From Rhizobium gallicum bv. gallicum R602sp (GTDB lineage: Bacteria; Pseudomonadota; Alphaproteobacteria; Rhizobiales; Rhizobiaceae): a stretch of 64,000 nt of DNA. Positions 9,464 through 18,523 of this stretch are shown in pieces; within the stretch, counting starts at the first letter, position 1, and each line of letters begins with the position of its first letter. The DNA lies in NCBI RefSeq assembly GCF_000816845.1, contig NZ_CP006877.1, positions 377,501 through 441,500 of the forward strand, given 5' to 3'. The notes under the pieces were generated by a model, which did no database searches, was not told the origin of the DNA, and was given only the letters and a program-made list of their open reading frames with translations. Both the position numbers and the translations under genes were made by a program.

Positions 9464-10408
9464 TCAGATGCGGGCGAAGCGCTCGATCATGAGATCGAAG
9501 AAGCCGTCCGCATCCACATAGCGCATCACCTTGGCATTGCGCTTGCGGTCGGTCACATGCCACCAGTCGACCACCGTCATGCCAACGGTCAGCTCCGACT
9601 TCACCTCGATCTCGACATTGCAGTCACGGCCCTTGAAGAGTTCGGGCTTCAGTAGGTAGGCGACGACCGCCGGATCGTGCAGAGGCCCACCGTCCGAACC
9701 ATACTTCTCGACATCGAAGCGCTCGAAGAATTCCAGCATTTCGACCATTGCTTTGGCCGGTGCCGTGCCGAGATCGGCCATGCGTTTGACGCGATCCTTC
9801 CGTGTCAGCAACTGATGTGTCACGTCGAGCGGCATCATCACGATCGCTATGCCGGAACGAAAAACGATGTCGGCTGCTTCCGGATCGACATAGATGTTGA
9901 ATTCGGCGGCGGGCGTTATGTTGCCGCCCTCGAAGAAGCCGCCTCCCATCATCACCAGTTCACGGATGCGCGGAATGATGTCCGGCGCCTTTTGCAAGGC
10001 CATGGCGATATTGGTAAGCGGTCCCAGCGTGCAGAGTGTCACCGTGCCTTCCGGCTCGCCGCGAAGCGTCTCGATGATGAAGTCGACCGCGTGCTGTGCC
10101 TGCAGCGGCATCGTCGGCTCATCGAGCTCCGGTCCATCGAGGCCGGTCTTTCCGTGCACGTGCTCGGCCGTGACCAGCTTGCGCGCGATTGGCGCGTCGG
10201 CGCCTGCGAAAACCTTCGTGCCGGGTCGTGCGCAGAGCTCGCAGACGATGCGCGCGTTGCGGCTCGTGTAGGAGAGCGGCACGTTGCCTGCGACGGTCGT
10301 GACGCCGAGCACCTCCAGCTCTTCGGGGCTGCCGAAGGCAAGCATGATGGCCGCTGCATCGTCCTGGCCGGGGTCGGTGTCGATGATGATCTTTCTGGGG
10401 GTCGCCAT
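9464..10408 (-). CDS. Inosine-uridine-preferring nucleoside hydrolase
   Basis: It hydrolyses the N-glycosidic bond of purine or pyrimidine ribonucleosides (salvage). The 314-residue protein begins MATPRKIIIDTDPGQDDAAA, giving the Ca2+-binding DxDxxxDD signature. It also has LGPLTNIA and a central MMGGGFFEGGNITPAAEFNI typical of the IU-NH fold. Sixty-five extra in-frame codons upstream to 10603 look non-coding; the ATG at 10408 has GGAG 7-8 nt upstream and immediately precedes the catalytic motif. It is a single gene convergent with grpE. Base specificity cannot be told from sequence. Confidence 0.93.
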   Translation of the reverse strand: MATPRKIIIDTDPGQDDAAAIMLAFGSPEELEVLGVTTVAGNVPLSYTSRNARIVCELCARPGTKVFAGADAPIARKLVTAEHVHGKTGLDGPELDEPTMPLQAQHAVDFIIETLRGEPEGTVTLCTLGPLTNIAMALQKAPDIIPRIRELVMMGGGFFEGGNITPAAEFNIYVDPEAADIVFRSGIAIVMMPLDVTHQLLTRKDRVKRMADLGTAPAKAMVEMLEFFERFDVEKYGSDGGPLHDPAVVAYLLKPELFKGRDCNVEIEVKSELTVGMTVVDWWHVTDRKRNAKVMRYVDADGFFDLMIERFARI

Positions 10409-10587
10409 TGCGTTGCTCCGTCTCAAGGTGCACGTCGTCGTGGCAGGCACCATTCGTTTATTTTTCCGTCGCAGATCGGCGCAGCCGCTGCGCTCGACGA
10501 TGTGATGCGAGCCGCCATGATTTTTGTCAAGCAACGGCCCCAATCCAACCGTCTTAAATTCATGTGACTGCGATGCGCCGCATATGT

Positions 10588-10616
10588 CTTGCGCGAAAGG
10601 CACACGCTTCCCATAT
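10588..10616 (+). promoter_or_regulatory. RpoH (sigma-32)-type heat-shock promoter of hsp20
   Basis: CTTGCG (10588-10593) and CCCATAT (10610-10616) are 16 bp apart, matching the alphaproteobacterial RpoH pattern (CTTG in the -35 box, a CC-rich CCxxAT -10 box). Predicted initiation is near 10623, leaving a leader of about 56 nt that folds as described in the next entry. The gene it drives is a small heat-shock protein, which fits. Confidence 0.65.
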
Positions 10617-10622
10617 TAACGG

Positions 10623-10681
10623 CGTCCGGATGCTACGCTTAGGTCCGGGAAGGTCGCTTGGATCAAGGACTTTGAAAGATG
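10623..10681 (+). ncRNA. ROSE-like RNA thermometer in the hsp20 leader
   Basis: The leader can form two hairpins. Hairpin 1 pairs CCGGA (10626-10630) with TCCGG (10644-10648). Hairpin 2 pairs 10650-10659 with 10665-10673 around a 5-nt loop and sequesters the Shine-Dalgarno AAGGA (10665-10669), with one unpaired G at 10656. The anti-Shine-Dalgarno strand contains TCGCT, i.e. the U(U/C)GCU motif that defines ROSE elements of rhizobial small heat-shock genes. Melting at high temperature would free the ribosome site 9 nt before the ATG. The base pairing is read from the sequence; thermosensing is inferred. Confidence 0.65.
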
Positions 10682-11104
10682 AGCCGCATGACACCTTTCG
10701 CCAGCCCGCTGCTTTTGGGCTTCGACGCCATGGAAAAGACGCTTGAACGCATTTCCAAGGCAAGCGACGGTTACCCACCCTATAATATCGAACGTATCGC
10801 CCCCGACCAGGGAGCGCCTGAGCGCCTGCGCATCACGGTTGCCGTCGCCGGTTTCGGCGAAGACGAGCTGGACGTTACGACGGAAGAGAATCAATTGTTG
10901 ATCCGCGGCCGCCAGGTCGAGCATGGCGAGCATGAATATCTCTATCGCGGTATTGCTGCGCGCCAGTTCCAGCGAACCTTCGTGCTGGCAGACGGCATGC
11001 AGGTTTTGGGCGCCAGCCTCAAGAATGGATTGCTTGCCGTCGATCTCGTTCGTCCGGAACCGGCGCGCATGGTGAAGAAAATTAACATTTCGGTCTCACA
11101 GTAG
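10679..11104 (+). CDS. Small heat-shock protein, Hsp20/IbpA family
   Basis: A 141-residue ATP-independent holdase. The alpha-crystallin domain spans about residues 38-130 (RITVAVAGFGEDELDVTTEENQLLIRG is its core region, quoted in part: VAGFGEDELDV) and ends with the family pattern ASLKNGLLAVDLVRPEP. Size and sequence fit IbpA-type rhizobial Hsp20. It starts at an ATG whose Shine-Dalgarno is masked in a ROSE-like hairpin, and it has an RpoH promoter upstream. It is followed 47 bp later by a DUF1150 gene on the same strand. Confidence 0.93.
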   Translation: MSRMTPFASPLLLGFDAMEKTLERISKASDGYPPYNIERIAPDQGAPERLRITVAVAGFGEDELDVTTEENQLLIRGRQVEHGEHEYLYRGIAARQFQRTFVLADGMQVLGASLKNGLLAVDLVRPEPARMVKKINISVSQ

Positions 11105-11151
11105 GACAACGGCCCATTCGGCTGTTGGTCCCTTCTCCCGGAGGTACAGGA

Positions 11152-11409
11152 ATGTTGATGAAAGAAGCGAATTCTCACCTGACCAAGTCCGAACTTGCCG
11201 GTATCGGCAACGGCGAGGTCGCCTATATCCGCAAAATGCGCAACGACGAGGTCTCGAAGTGCTTTCCCGAAGCACCGGATATCGATCCGAGCGTGGACCT
11301 TTGGGCCCTCTTCGGCGCAGACGGAACGCCGATCCTGCTCACGGACAATCGCTCCAGCACCTTCTTCAAGGCGGCTGAAGACGAATTGAAGACGGTCAGC
11401 CTGCACTAA
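11152..11409 (+). CDS. DUF1150-family small protein
   Basis: A protein of 85 residues belonging to the alphaproteobacterial DUF1150 family. The recognisable core is YIRKMRNDEV followed by LWALFGADGTPILLTD. The ATG at 11152 has a GGAGG 7 nt upstream; the frame extends 9 codons further up without a better start. The family is frequently found directly behind hsp20 genes, as here, which suggests a role in the heat-shock response, but no biochemical function is known to me. No signal peptide or membrane segment is seen. Confidence 0.85.
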   Translation: MLMKEANSHLTKSELAGIGNGEVAYIRKMRNDEVSKCFPEAPDIDPSVDLWALFGADGTPILLTDNRSSTFFKAAEDELKTVSLH

Positions 11410-11426
11410 AGATGCAGGCTTAGACC
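11398..11426. terminator. Bidirectional terminator between DUF1150 and trmB
   Basis: AGCCTGCA (11398-11405) pairs perfectly with TGCAGGCT (11413-11420) around a 7-nt loop that contains the DUF1150 stop codon. The right arm touches the trmB stop. Lying between two convergent genes, it could end both transcripts, although T-tracts are short. Confidence 0.5.
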
Positions 11427-12117
11427 CTTTTGAATGTCAGATAGGCGGAGGACCTGCCCTCGCGCCGGGCCTTGGCCTCGTAGCGTGTGCTCGGCCAGCC
11501 CTCATAGGGCGTCAGCCAGTCGGCAGCGTCTTGCGCAAGCCAGTCGAAGCCGCCGTGATCGCGGCACTTCAAAAGCGTCCAATTCACGTAGGTATCGATG
11601 TCCGAGGCGAAGCAGAAGAGCCCGCCCGGCTTCAGCACGCGATGGAAACGGTCGAGATTGGTCTTGGAAACGAAACGCCGTTTCCAATGCTTCCGTTTTG
11701 GCCAGGGATCGGGATAGAGCAGATCGATGTGATCCAGGCAGCCGTTCGGTAACCAGTCGAGCAGTTGCGTTGCATCGTCATCATAGACGCGGATATTCTT
11801 TGCACCCTTCGTCTCGATGCTTGCCAGCAGTTTCTGCATGGAATTGATGAAGGGTTCGATGCCGATGAATCCGGTCGAGGGCATTTCCAGCGCACGGTGG
11901 ATCAGATGTTCGCCACCGCCGAAGCCGATTTCCAGGCGCAGCCGTTCAGCCGGAACCGGGAAGAGGTTTTTCAGTGGCTCCGGTGGAGCCGCTGAAAGGT
12001 CGATGAGGAATGCCGGGAGCAGGGTGTTCAGTCTTTCCGCCTGATGTTCGCGGAGAGCCTTCCCCTTGCGGCGACCGAAGAATGCCTCGGTCGCGCGCCC
12101 CCGACGCTCCATATCCG

Positions 12118-12121
<4 letters not shown>
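11420..12121 (-). CDS. trmB: tRNA (guanine-N7-)-methyltransferase TrmB
   Basis: A SAM-dependent enzyme that makes m7G46 in tRNA variable loops. The 233-residue protein has the SAM-binding [10 protein letters not shown] (about 52-61) and the family hallmark [14 protein letters not shown], followed by CFASDIDTY. The start is ATG 12121, which overlaps the metK stop (ATGA); an upstream in-frame extension to 12181 lies inside metK and is discarded. metK makes the SAM that TrmB uses, and the overlap points to coupled translation. Confidence 0.95.
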
Positions 12122-13371
<1,250 letters not shown>

Positions 13372-13443
13372 TTCGGGATTCCCCTCAAAGAACAAAAGCC
13401 GTTAGTTGGTACTCATTCCCCGTTCGAAAAACAAGCACAGAAG

Positions 13444-13465
13444 GACATAAATATATCTTTATATC
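13444..13465 (-). promoter_or_regulatory. AT-rich palindromic operator upstream of metK (SamR/SahR-like)
   Basis: A 22-bp imperfect palindrome, half-sites GACATAAATAT and ATCTTTATATC, agrees at 9 of 11 positions and lies 72 bp before the metK start. It resembles the ATATAAAG-centred palindromes I recall as predicted sites for ArsR-type SAM/SAH-responsive regulators of alphaproteobacterial methionine genes. The palindrome is seen; regulator identity is inference. I recognise no known riboswitch in this leader. Confidence 0.45.
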
Positions 13466-13501
13466 TACCGCGAAATGATAAATTTTGCCCTTAAAACGCA
13501 A

Positions 13502-13527
13502 AAAAGGTGGCCTTTAGACCACCTTTT
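13502..13527 (-). terminator. Rho-independent terminator after praR
   Basis: AAAAGGTGG (13502-13510) pairs perfectly with CCACCTTTT (13519-13527) across an 8-nt loop. Read on the minus strand it is followed by a run of T (the A-run at 13496-13501). It separates praR from metK. Confidence 0.85.
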
Positions 13528-13554
13528 AAAAATGGGAGCCTCAAGGGAATCGGA

Positions 13555-13974
13555 TCAGTCCGTGTCGGCCTCGGCGGCCAGTGCTTTGACAAGCTCCACG
13601 ACCTTGCGGCGAACTTTCGGGTCGGAAATCTTCACGAACGCCCGGTTGAGCTGGAGCCCCTCCGAGGAAGAGAGGAAATCAACGACATAATTTGAGCTCG
13701 ACGCTTCTGCCATGCCGGTCAATCCACCGGTGTGATCGCCCGGGGCGTCCTCGAAGAAAAAGGAAACCGGGACGTTGAGAATACTCGAGATGTTCTGCAG
13801 GCGGCTCGCACCGACGCGGTTCGTGCCCTTTTCATATTTCTGGATCTGCTGGAAGGTAATGCCGAGACTCTCGCCCAGCTTCTCCTGGCTCATACCAAGC
13901 ATCGTACGGCGAAGCCGAATGCGGCTGCCAACGTGTATGTCGATCGGGTTAGGCTTCTTCTTGTTTTCAATCAT
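13555..13974 (-). CDS. praR: Cro/CI-type HTH regulator PraR (PhrR-like)
   Basis: A 139-residue DNA-binding protein. The XRE helix-turn-helix covers about residues 15-70 (SRIRLRRTMLGMSQEKLGES, then FQQIQKYEKGTNRVGASRL). The sequence and its position between lnt and metK match the rhizobial PhrR/PraR regulator, known from Azorhizobium and R. leguminosarum to repress quorum-sensing, attachment and host-interaction genes. It is preceded by a 150-bp intergenic region and ended by a strong terminator, so it is monocistronic. Confidence 0.87.
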   Translation of the reverse strand: MIENKKKPNPIDIHVGSRIRLRRTMLGMSQEKLGESLGITFQQIQKYEKGTNRVGASRLQNISSILNVPVSFFFEDAPGDHTGGLTGMAEASSSNYVVDFLSSSEGLQLNRAFVKISDPKVRRKVVELVKALAAEADTD

Positions 13975-14124
13975 GGTCGTGCCCTAGCAAAGAATTTCAA
14001 CCTGGTTAAACCGGCAGTGCCCAGACCCATCCGTAACGCCACGTTGTAAGCGGCGCAAACCCTATCATCAAGCATACGTTAACAACGCCGATCGCCACCA
14101 CTATGCAATTTTAGGGGTTTTCGG

Positions 14125-15729
14125 TCAATTCGGCTTGAAAATAAAACCAAAGCGGGAAATCGACGCAATCAAAATCAATAACGTTTCAGTCAACCAGAAG
14201 TAAGCTTGCTGTGAAAACAAGTTCCCGGATGCGCTGCCGAATCCCTCAAGGGTTGCGTCTATGAACCCTCTCTCATTGAGGGCGAGCCCTGCAACAATCT
14301 GCCCGCGCGCATTCACGATCGCCGAGATGCCGTTGTTGGCGTCACGAATCAGGGGCAAACCGGTTTCCACAGCGCGCACCCGCGCTTGCTGGAAGTGCTG
14401 ATAAGGACCGGGCGTATTGCCGAACCACGCGTCGTTCGTGATGTTCAAGATCGCACCGGCATCGGCGATGTCGCCGGTCATCTCGTCGGCAAAGATGATC
14501 TCGTAACAGACCAGAGGATAGAGTTTCAGCCCCGTCGGCAGCTCCAGGAGATGGCGCGTTGCCGCGGCAGAGAATCCGCCCGGCATTTCGACGATATTGC
14601 GGATGCCGAAATCGTCGAGGATATTCTCGAACGGCACGTATTCGCCGAATGGAACGAGATGCACCTTGTCGGAAGCCGCGACGATCTGGCCGCGTCCATC
14701 GAACGCGTAGATCGAATTGTAGTAGCGCACCGGGTTTCCCGGCCCCATCTCTTCGGCCCGCACGGCGCCCGCAATCAGAATCTGATTATCGGCGAGCGTA
14801 TCGGCGATCCGGGTAAGAGCATCCTGGTTGTCGGTGAGGATGAAAGGGATCGAGGTCTCCGGCCAGACGATGATGTCCGGCTTCTTTCCGCCGTCCAGCG
14901 GCGCTTCGGCCGAGAGCTTCAAATGCATCTCGAAGATGGCCGAGCGGTCGGCGTTGCTGTCGAGCTTGGCCGCCTGATCGATCATCGGCTGCACGAGCCG
15001 GATCACCGGCCGTTTCTCCTGCGGCAGCGTGGGAGCTTCCGGCGCGAGATAAAGCACATAGCCGCCGTAGCCGACATGAGCTGCAAAAAGCAGCGCGGCC
15101 AGCCCCACACCCGCCGTCGCACCCTGCCGCGTCCCAAGAAGAGCGGGTGCGGCGAAGACGAAGACGGCAAGCGCAGTCACGCCCGTGGTGCCGACGACGT
15201 GGGCGGACTGCATCATCAGCGGCATCGGCATGATGCCGTAGCCGACCGCATTCCATGGAAAGCCCGTGAATGTGACGCTGCGCAACCACTCGAAGAGGCC
15301 GAAGCTTGCGGCAAGTGCTGCAATGCGGCCTAACCCGTCCGACCAGAAGATGCGGGCGACAGCCGCCGCAAGGCCATAATAGATCGACAGCACTGCCGGC
15401 AGGCCAAAGATTGCCAGCGGCAGCGCCCAGGCAAACTCTTCCGAGTCAATCATCAGCGCATGGCCAAGCCACCAGAGGCCTGCGACGAAATAGCCGAAGC
15501 CAAAGAGCCACCCGATCGCGAAGGAGGGCCACAGTCGGCCGAGGACGCTTGCCTCGGGGGAGGCGGCTGCGCCATCGATCAGCCAGACAAGGAGTGTGAA
15601 TGAGAGGAACATCGCGGCAAAAAAGCCGATCGGCGGAAGTGCCAGAACGGCAAATGCGCCGGCCAGGACTGCCAGCAATGCTCGTTTGAAACCCCAGACC
15701 AGGATGACCCTGTCCGCAAGCCGCTCCAT
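14125..15729 (-). CDS. lnt: Apolipoprotein N-acyltransferase
   Basis: The last step of lipoprotein maturation: N-acylation of the N-terminal Cys in the inner membrane. The 534-residue protein has six or more N-terminal transmembrane helices (about 15-210) and a periplasmic nitrilase domain with the catalytic triad visible as Glu in IVWPETSIPF, Lys in DKVHLVPFGEY and Cys in YPLVCYEIIF. A C-terminal helix follows. The ATG at 15729 has GGAG 5 nt upstream; the in-frame extension to 15756 is discarded. In Sinorhizobium the homologue actA is linked to acid tolerance and lies next to phrR, as here. Confidence 0.96.
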   Translation of the reverse strand: MERLADRVILVWGFKRALLAVLAGAFAVLALPPIGFFAAMFLSFTLLVWLIDGAAASPEASVLGRLWPSFAIGWLFGFGYFVAGLWWLGHALMIDSEEFAWALPLAIFGLPAVLSIYYGLAAAVARIFWSDGLGRIAALAASFGLFEWLRSVTFTGFPWNAVGYGIMPMPLMMQSAHVVGTTGVTALAVFVFAAPALLGTRQGATAGVGLAALLFAAHVGYGGYVLYLAPEAPTLPQEKRPVIRLVQPMIDQAAKLDSNADRSAIFEMHLKLSAEAPLDGGKKPDIIVWPETSIPFILTDNQDALTRIADTLADNQILIAGAVRAEEMGPGNPVRYYNSIYAFDGRGQIVAASDKVHLVPFGEYVPFENILDDFGIRNIVEMPGGFSAAATRHLLELPTGLKLYPLVCYEIIFADEMTGDIADAGAILNITNDAWFGNTPGPYQHFQQARVRAVETGLPLIRDANNGISAIVNARGQIVAGLALNERGFIDATLEGFGSASGNLFSQQAYFWLTETLLILIASISRFGFIFKPN

Positions 15730-15807
15730 GCGCACTCCAATCAAGCCGCGAATCAACCCGGTCCGCAGTCTTTCAAAAAAGCGGCGCTTTGTCGTGCCGT
15801 GCGAAAA

Positions 15808-16941
15808 TCAGTTCGACGTGGATTCGGCGGTCCGGTCGTCAGTTGTCTCAGCACCGGTCGCACTGTCGCCGTCCGCCTTGACACGGCGGCGGATCGCCTG
15901 ACGCTTGCGGGTGATGCGCACGCGCTTGATGCGGCGCGGATCGGCCTCGAGAATGTGGAATTCGAAATCCGGCAGCGCCTGGACCACTTCGCCTCGAACC
16001 GGGATGCGGCCGAGGGCGGAGAAGATGAGACCGCCGAGCGTATCGACCTCGTCCACCTGCTCGCTGATGTCGAAATCCGGACCGATCGCCTCTGCAATCT
16101 CTTCCAGTTCGACGCGGGCATCCGCCACAAAGACGTCTTCGGAAATGCGCTTGAACATGACTTCTTCGTCGTCATGCTCGTCGTCGATGTCGCCGACGAC
16201 CATCTCGACGATGTCCTCATGTGAAGCAAGGCCGTCGGTACCGCCATATTCATCGATGACGAGCGCCATCTGCGTACGGTTCACCTGCATGCGGCGAAGC
16301 AGATCGGATGCCAGCATCGATGGCGGCACGAAGAGGATCTTGCGGATGATGCCGGCCTCGGCGAGCGTCTTTTGGAGGTCGACGCGGGCGAGATCGAAAT
16401 TCGGCTTTGCCGAACGCACCGGCTTTTGAATGTTCTCTGTAGCGATCTCGACAAGTGGCTTGGCAGTCTTGGAGCCTGTCCGGCGCTTGTTGCGTGCCTG
16501 CTTTGCGACATAGGAAAGCAGGTCGCGGATGTGCACCATGCCGCGCGGATCGTCGAGCGTATCGGCATATACGGGCATGCGCGAGCGCCCGGATTCCTCG
16601 AAGAGGATCATCAATTCGCCGATGGTGATGTTCTGGTCGACCGCCTCGATATCGGCGCGCGGGACCATGACGTCGGCGACACGCACTTCGCGGAAACGCA
16701 GGATGTTGTGGAGCATCGCCCGCTCGTCGGGCGAAAAGGCATCGTCGCCAGTATCGTTCGTCATAAGTGCGTCGGCGAGATCTTCGCGGATGCGCGAACC
16801 CTGCTGGGGGCGGAGAATGCGGGCGGCACGCGCCCAGAATGATCGTCCTGAATGCCTGCTACTACTGCCCGCCTCATCTGAGGAGGAGGATTGATCGGCG
16901 TCCTTGGTTTCCGCCGCCGGTTTCGTTGTAAAGTCGCTCAT
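15808..16941 (-). CDS. CBS-pair / CorC_HlyC domain protein (hemolysin C/TlyC family)
   Basis: A 377-residue cytosolic protein with a low-complexity N-terminus (about 1-60), tandem CBS motifs (about 90-235, with VMVPRADIEAVD and ALVIDEYGGTDGLASHEDIV) and a C-terminal CorC_HlyC domain (about 250-335, LGGLIFSALGRIPVRGE). The C-terminus is basic. Members are related to CorC and bind adenosine nucleotides; roles in Mg/Co efflux or membrane stress are proposed. It overlaps the ybeY stop by 4 bp (ATGA), so it belongs to the miaB-phoH-ybeY run. Confidence 0.92.
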   Translation of the reverse strand: MSDFTTKPAAETKDADQSSSSDEAGSSSRHSGRSFWARAARILRPQQGSRIREDLADALMTNDTGDDAFSPDERAMLHNILRFREVRVADVMVPRADIEAVDQNITIGELMILFEESGRSRMPVYADTLDDPRGMVHIRDLLSYVAKQARNKRRTGSKTAKPLVEIATENIQKPVRSAKPNFDLARVDLQKTLAEAGIIRKILFVPPSMLASDLLRRMQVNRTQMALVIDEYGGTDGLASHEDIVEMVVGDIDDEHDDEEVMFKRISEDVFVADARVELEEIAEAIGPDFDISEQVDEVDTLGGLIFSALGRIPVRGEVVQALPDFEFHILEADPRRIKRVRITRKRQAIRRRVKADGDSATGAETTDDRTAESTSN

Positions 16942-17453
16942 GGTTCCATTTTAAGGTCTTGACCCTCGTATGGGTCAGATAGGCCGAGTACTGCCAAAAT
17001 GCGAGTCTCCAACCCCTCCATAATTTCGGCTTCGTCGTTATTCATATGGTCGTAGCCGAAGAGATGCAAGAAACCATGCACCATCAGATGCGATAGATGC
17101 TCCTCGAACGATTTTTCGAGCTCCCGCGCTTCCCGTTCGACGGTCTCCCTGGCGATGATGATATCACCAAGCATCGGACCTGGCATCTCTCCCGGCGCTA
17201 TCGGAAAGGCAGGGAAGGAAAGGACATTGGTAGCCTTGTCTTTTTTGCGCCATTCGGCGTTGATGGCGCGCATGGCCTCGTCATCCGTGAAGACGAGTGA
17301 AAGCTCCGTCGCCGTCTTGGGAAACCTCTGCCTCTCATCTTTTTCGAGAACCTCCGCTGCCGCTTTCAGCACGCGTTCGGCCAAAGCCTGAAGTTCATTC
17401 TCCGAGGGCCAGTCGCCCTCCTCGATGCTGACCTGGAAATCGATTTCGGCCAT
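16938..17453 (-). CDS. ybeY: Endoribonuclease YbeY (rRNA maturation)
   Basis: A metal-dependent RNase for 16S rRNA 3' maturation and ribosome quality control. The 171-residue protein shows the zinc motif HGFLHLFGYDH (H-x3-H-x5-H) and an upstream SLVFTDDEAMRAINAEWR typical of the family. The start overlaps the phoH stop by one base (TGATG), and its stop overlaps the CBS-protein start, making a tightly coupled operon. S. meliloti YbeY is known to affect small-RNA regulation. Confidence 0.96.
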   Translation of the reverse strand: MAEIDFQVSIEEGDWPSENELQALAERVLKAAAEVLEKDERQRFPKTATELSLVFTDDEAMRAINAEWRKKDKATNVLSFPAFPIAPGEMPGPMLGDIIIARETVEREARELEKSFEEHLSHLMVHGFLHLFGYDHMNNDEAEIMEGLETRILAVLGLSDPYEGQDLKMEP

Positions 17454-18505
17454 CAGACCCGCGGTCCGGCGTCTTCCGGCCGCGTCGTATAGGTGGCGTC
17501 ATAGGCCCTTACGATCCGTCCGACCAGCGGATGGCGCACGACATCGACATCCTTGAAGCGGATCGTCGAGATCCCTTCCACCCCGTCGAGCAGATGCAGT
17601 GCTTCGACAAGTCCGGACTTCACGCCGCGCGGCAAATCGATCTGGCTCGGGTCGCCGGTGATGATCATGCGCGAATTCTCGCCGAGACGCGTAAGAAACA
17701 TCTTCATCTGCATCGATGTCGTGTTCTGTGCCTCGTCGAGGATGATGGCCGCGTTCGACAGGGTGCGCCCGCGCATGAAGGCGAGCGGCGCGATCTCAAT
17801 GACGCCGGCCGTGATTGCGCGCTCGACCTTGTCTCCGGGGATCATGTCGTAGAGCGCATCATAGAGCGGCCGCAGATAGGGATCGACCTTCTCCTTCATG
17901 TCGCCCGGCAGGAAGCCGAGGCGCTCGCCGGCTTCGACGGCTGGCCGCGAAAGGATGATCTTCTCGACGGCGCCGCGTTCCAGCATCTGGGCCGCATGCG
18001 CGACGGCGAGATAGGTCTTGCCCGTGCCGGCTGGGCCGACGCCGAAGACCAGTTCGGCGCGCTCCATGGCGCGTATATAGGCATCTTGCGTCGGCGTGCG
18101 CGCAACGATCGTCTTCTTGCGTGTCGAGATCTGCGCCATGGTCAGCTTGGCTTTTTTCTCCATGGTCGGCAGGCTCAACTGATCGTCGGCGGCAACCGCC
18201 ATGCGGATTGCGCCTTCCACGTCGGATCGTTCCACGCTGCCGCCTTTCTGGAGCTTTTCATAGAGGTAGTCCAGCGTGCGCCGGGCTTGGTTGGTGGCGA
18301 CGACGTCACCGGTGATAACGACGGAATTACCGCGCGCACGCGCATCGATATGCAGCCGCTCTTCGAGAAGCTTCAGGTTCTGATCGAATTGACCAAATAG
18401 CTCGCTGGCGAACCGGTTGTTCTCGAACGTCAGGACGAAGTGATTGGCGTCGCTCGCAATGCGTGGGTGGCGCGGTGAAGAAGAAACCAATTCTTGTCCG
18501 TTCAA
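17453..18505 (-). CDS. phoH: PhoH-family ATPase
   Basis: A 350-residue cytosolic P-loop ATPase. Walker A is GPAGTGKTYLA (about residue 155) and Walker B is AAIILDEAQN, followed by MIITGDPSQIDLPRG. The N-terminal KH-like region (about 20-110) marks the PhoH/YbeZ subfamily, which partners YbeY in RNA metabolism and is predicted to be a helicase. Gene order miaB-phoH-ybeY is conserved across Proteobacteria and visible here with one-base overlap to ybeY. Confidence 0.94.
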   Translation of the reverse strand: MNGQELVSSSPRHPRIASDANHFVLTFENNRFASELFGQFDQNLKLLEERLHIDARARGNSVVITGDVVATNQARRTLDYLYEKLQKGGSVERSDVEGAIRMAVAADDQLSLPTMEKKAKLTMAQISTRKKTIVARTPTQDAYIRAMERAELVFGVGPAGTGKTYLAVAHAAQMLERGAVEKIILSRPAVEAGERLGFLPGDMKEKVDPYLRPLYDALYDMIPGDKVERAITAGVIEIAPLAFMRGRTLSNAAIILDEAQNTTSMQMKMFLTRLGENSRMIITGDPSQIDLPRGVKSGLVEALHLLDGVEGISTIRFKDVDVVRHPLVGRIVRAYDATYTTRPEDAGPRV

Positions 18506-18523
18506 GCGGTCGAGCTCCCTAGG

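Noticed and set aside
13372..13500. SAM riboswitch before metK
   Set aside because: I could not recognise the conserved elements of SAM-II or SAM/SAH riboswitches; the palindromic protein-type site is the better explanation.
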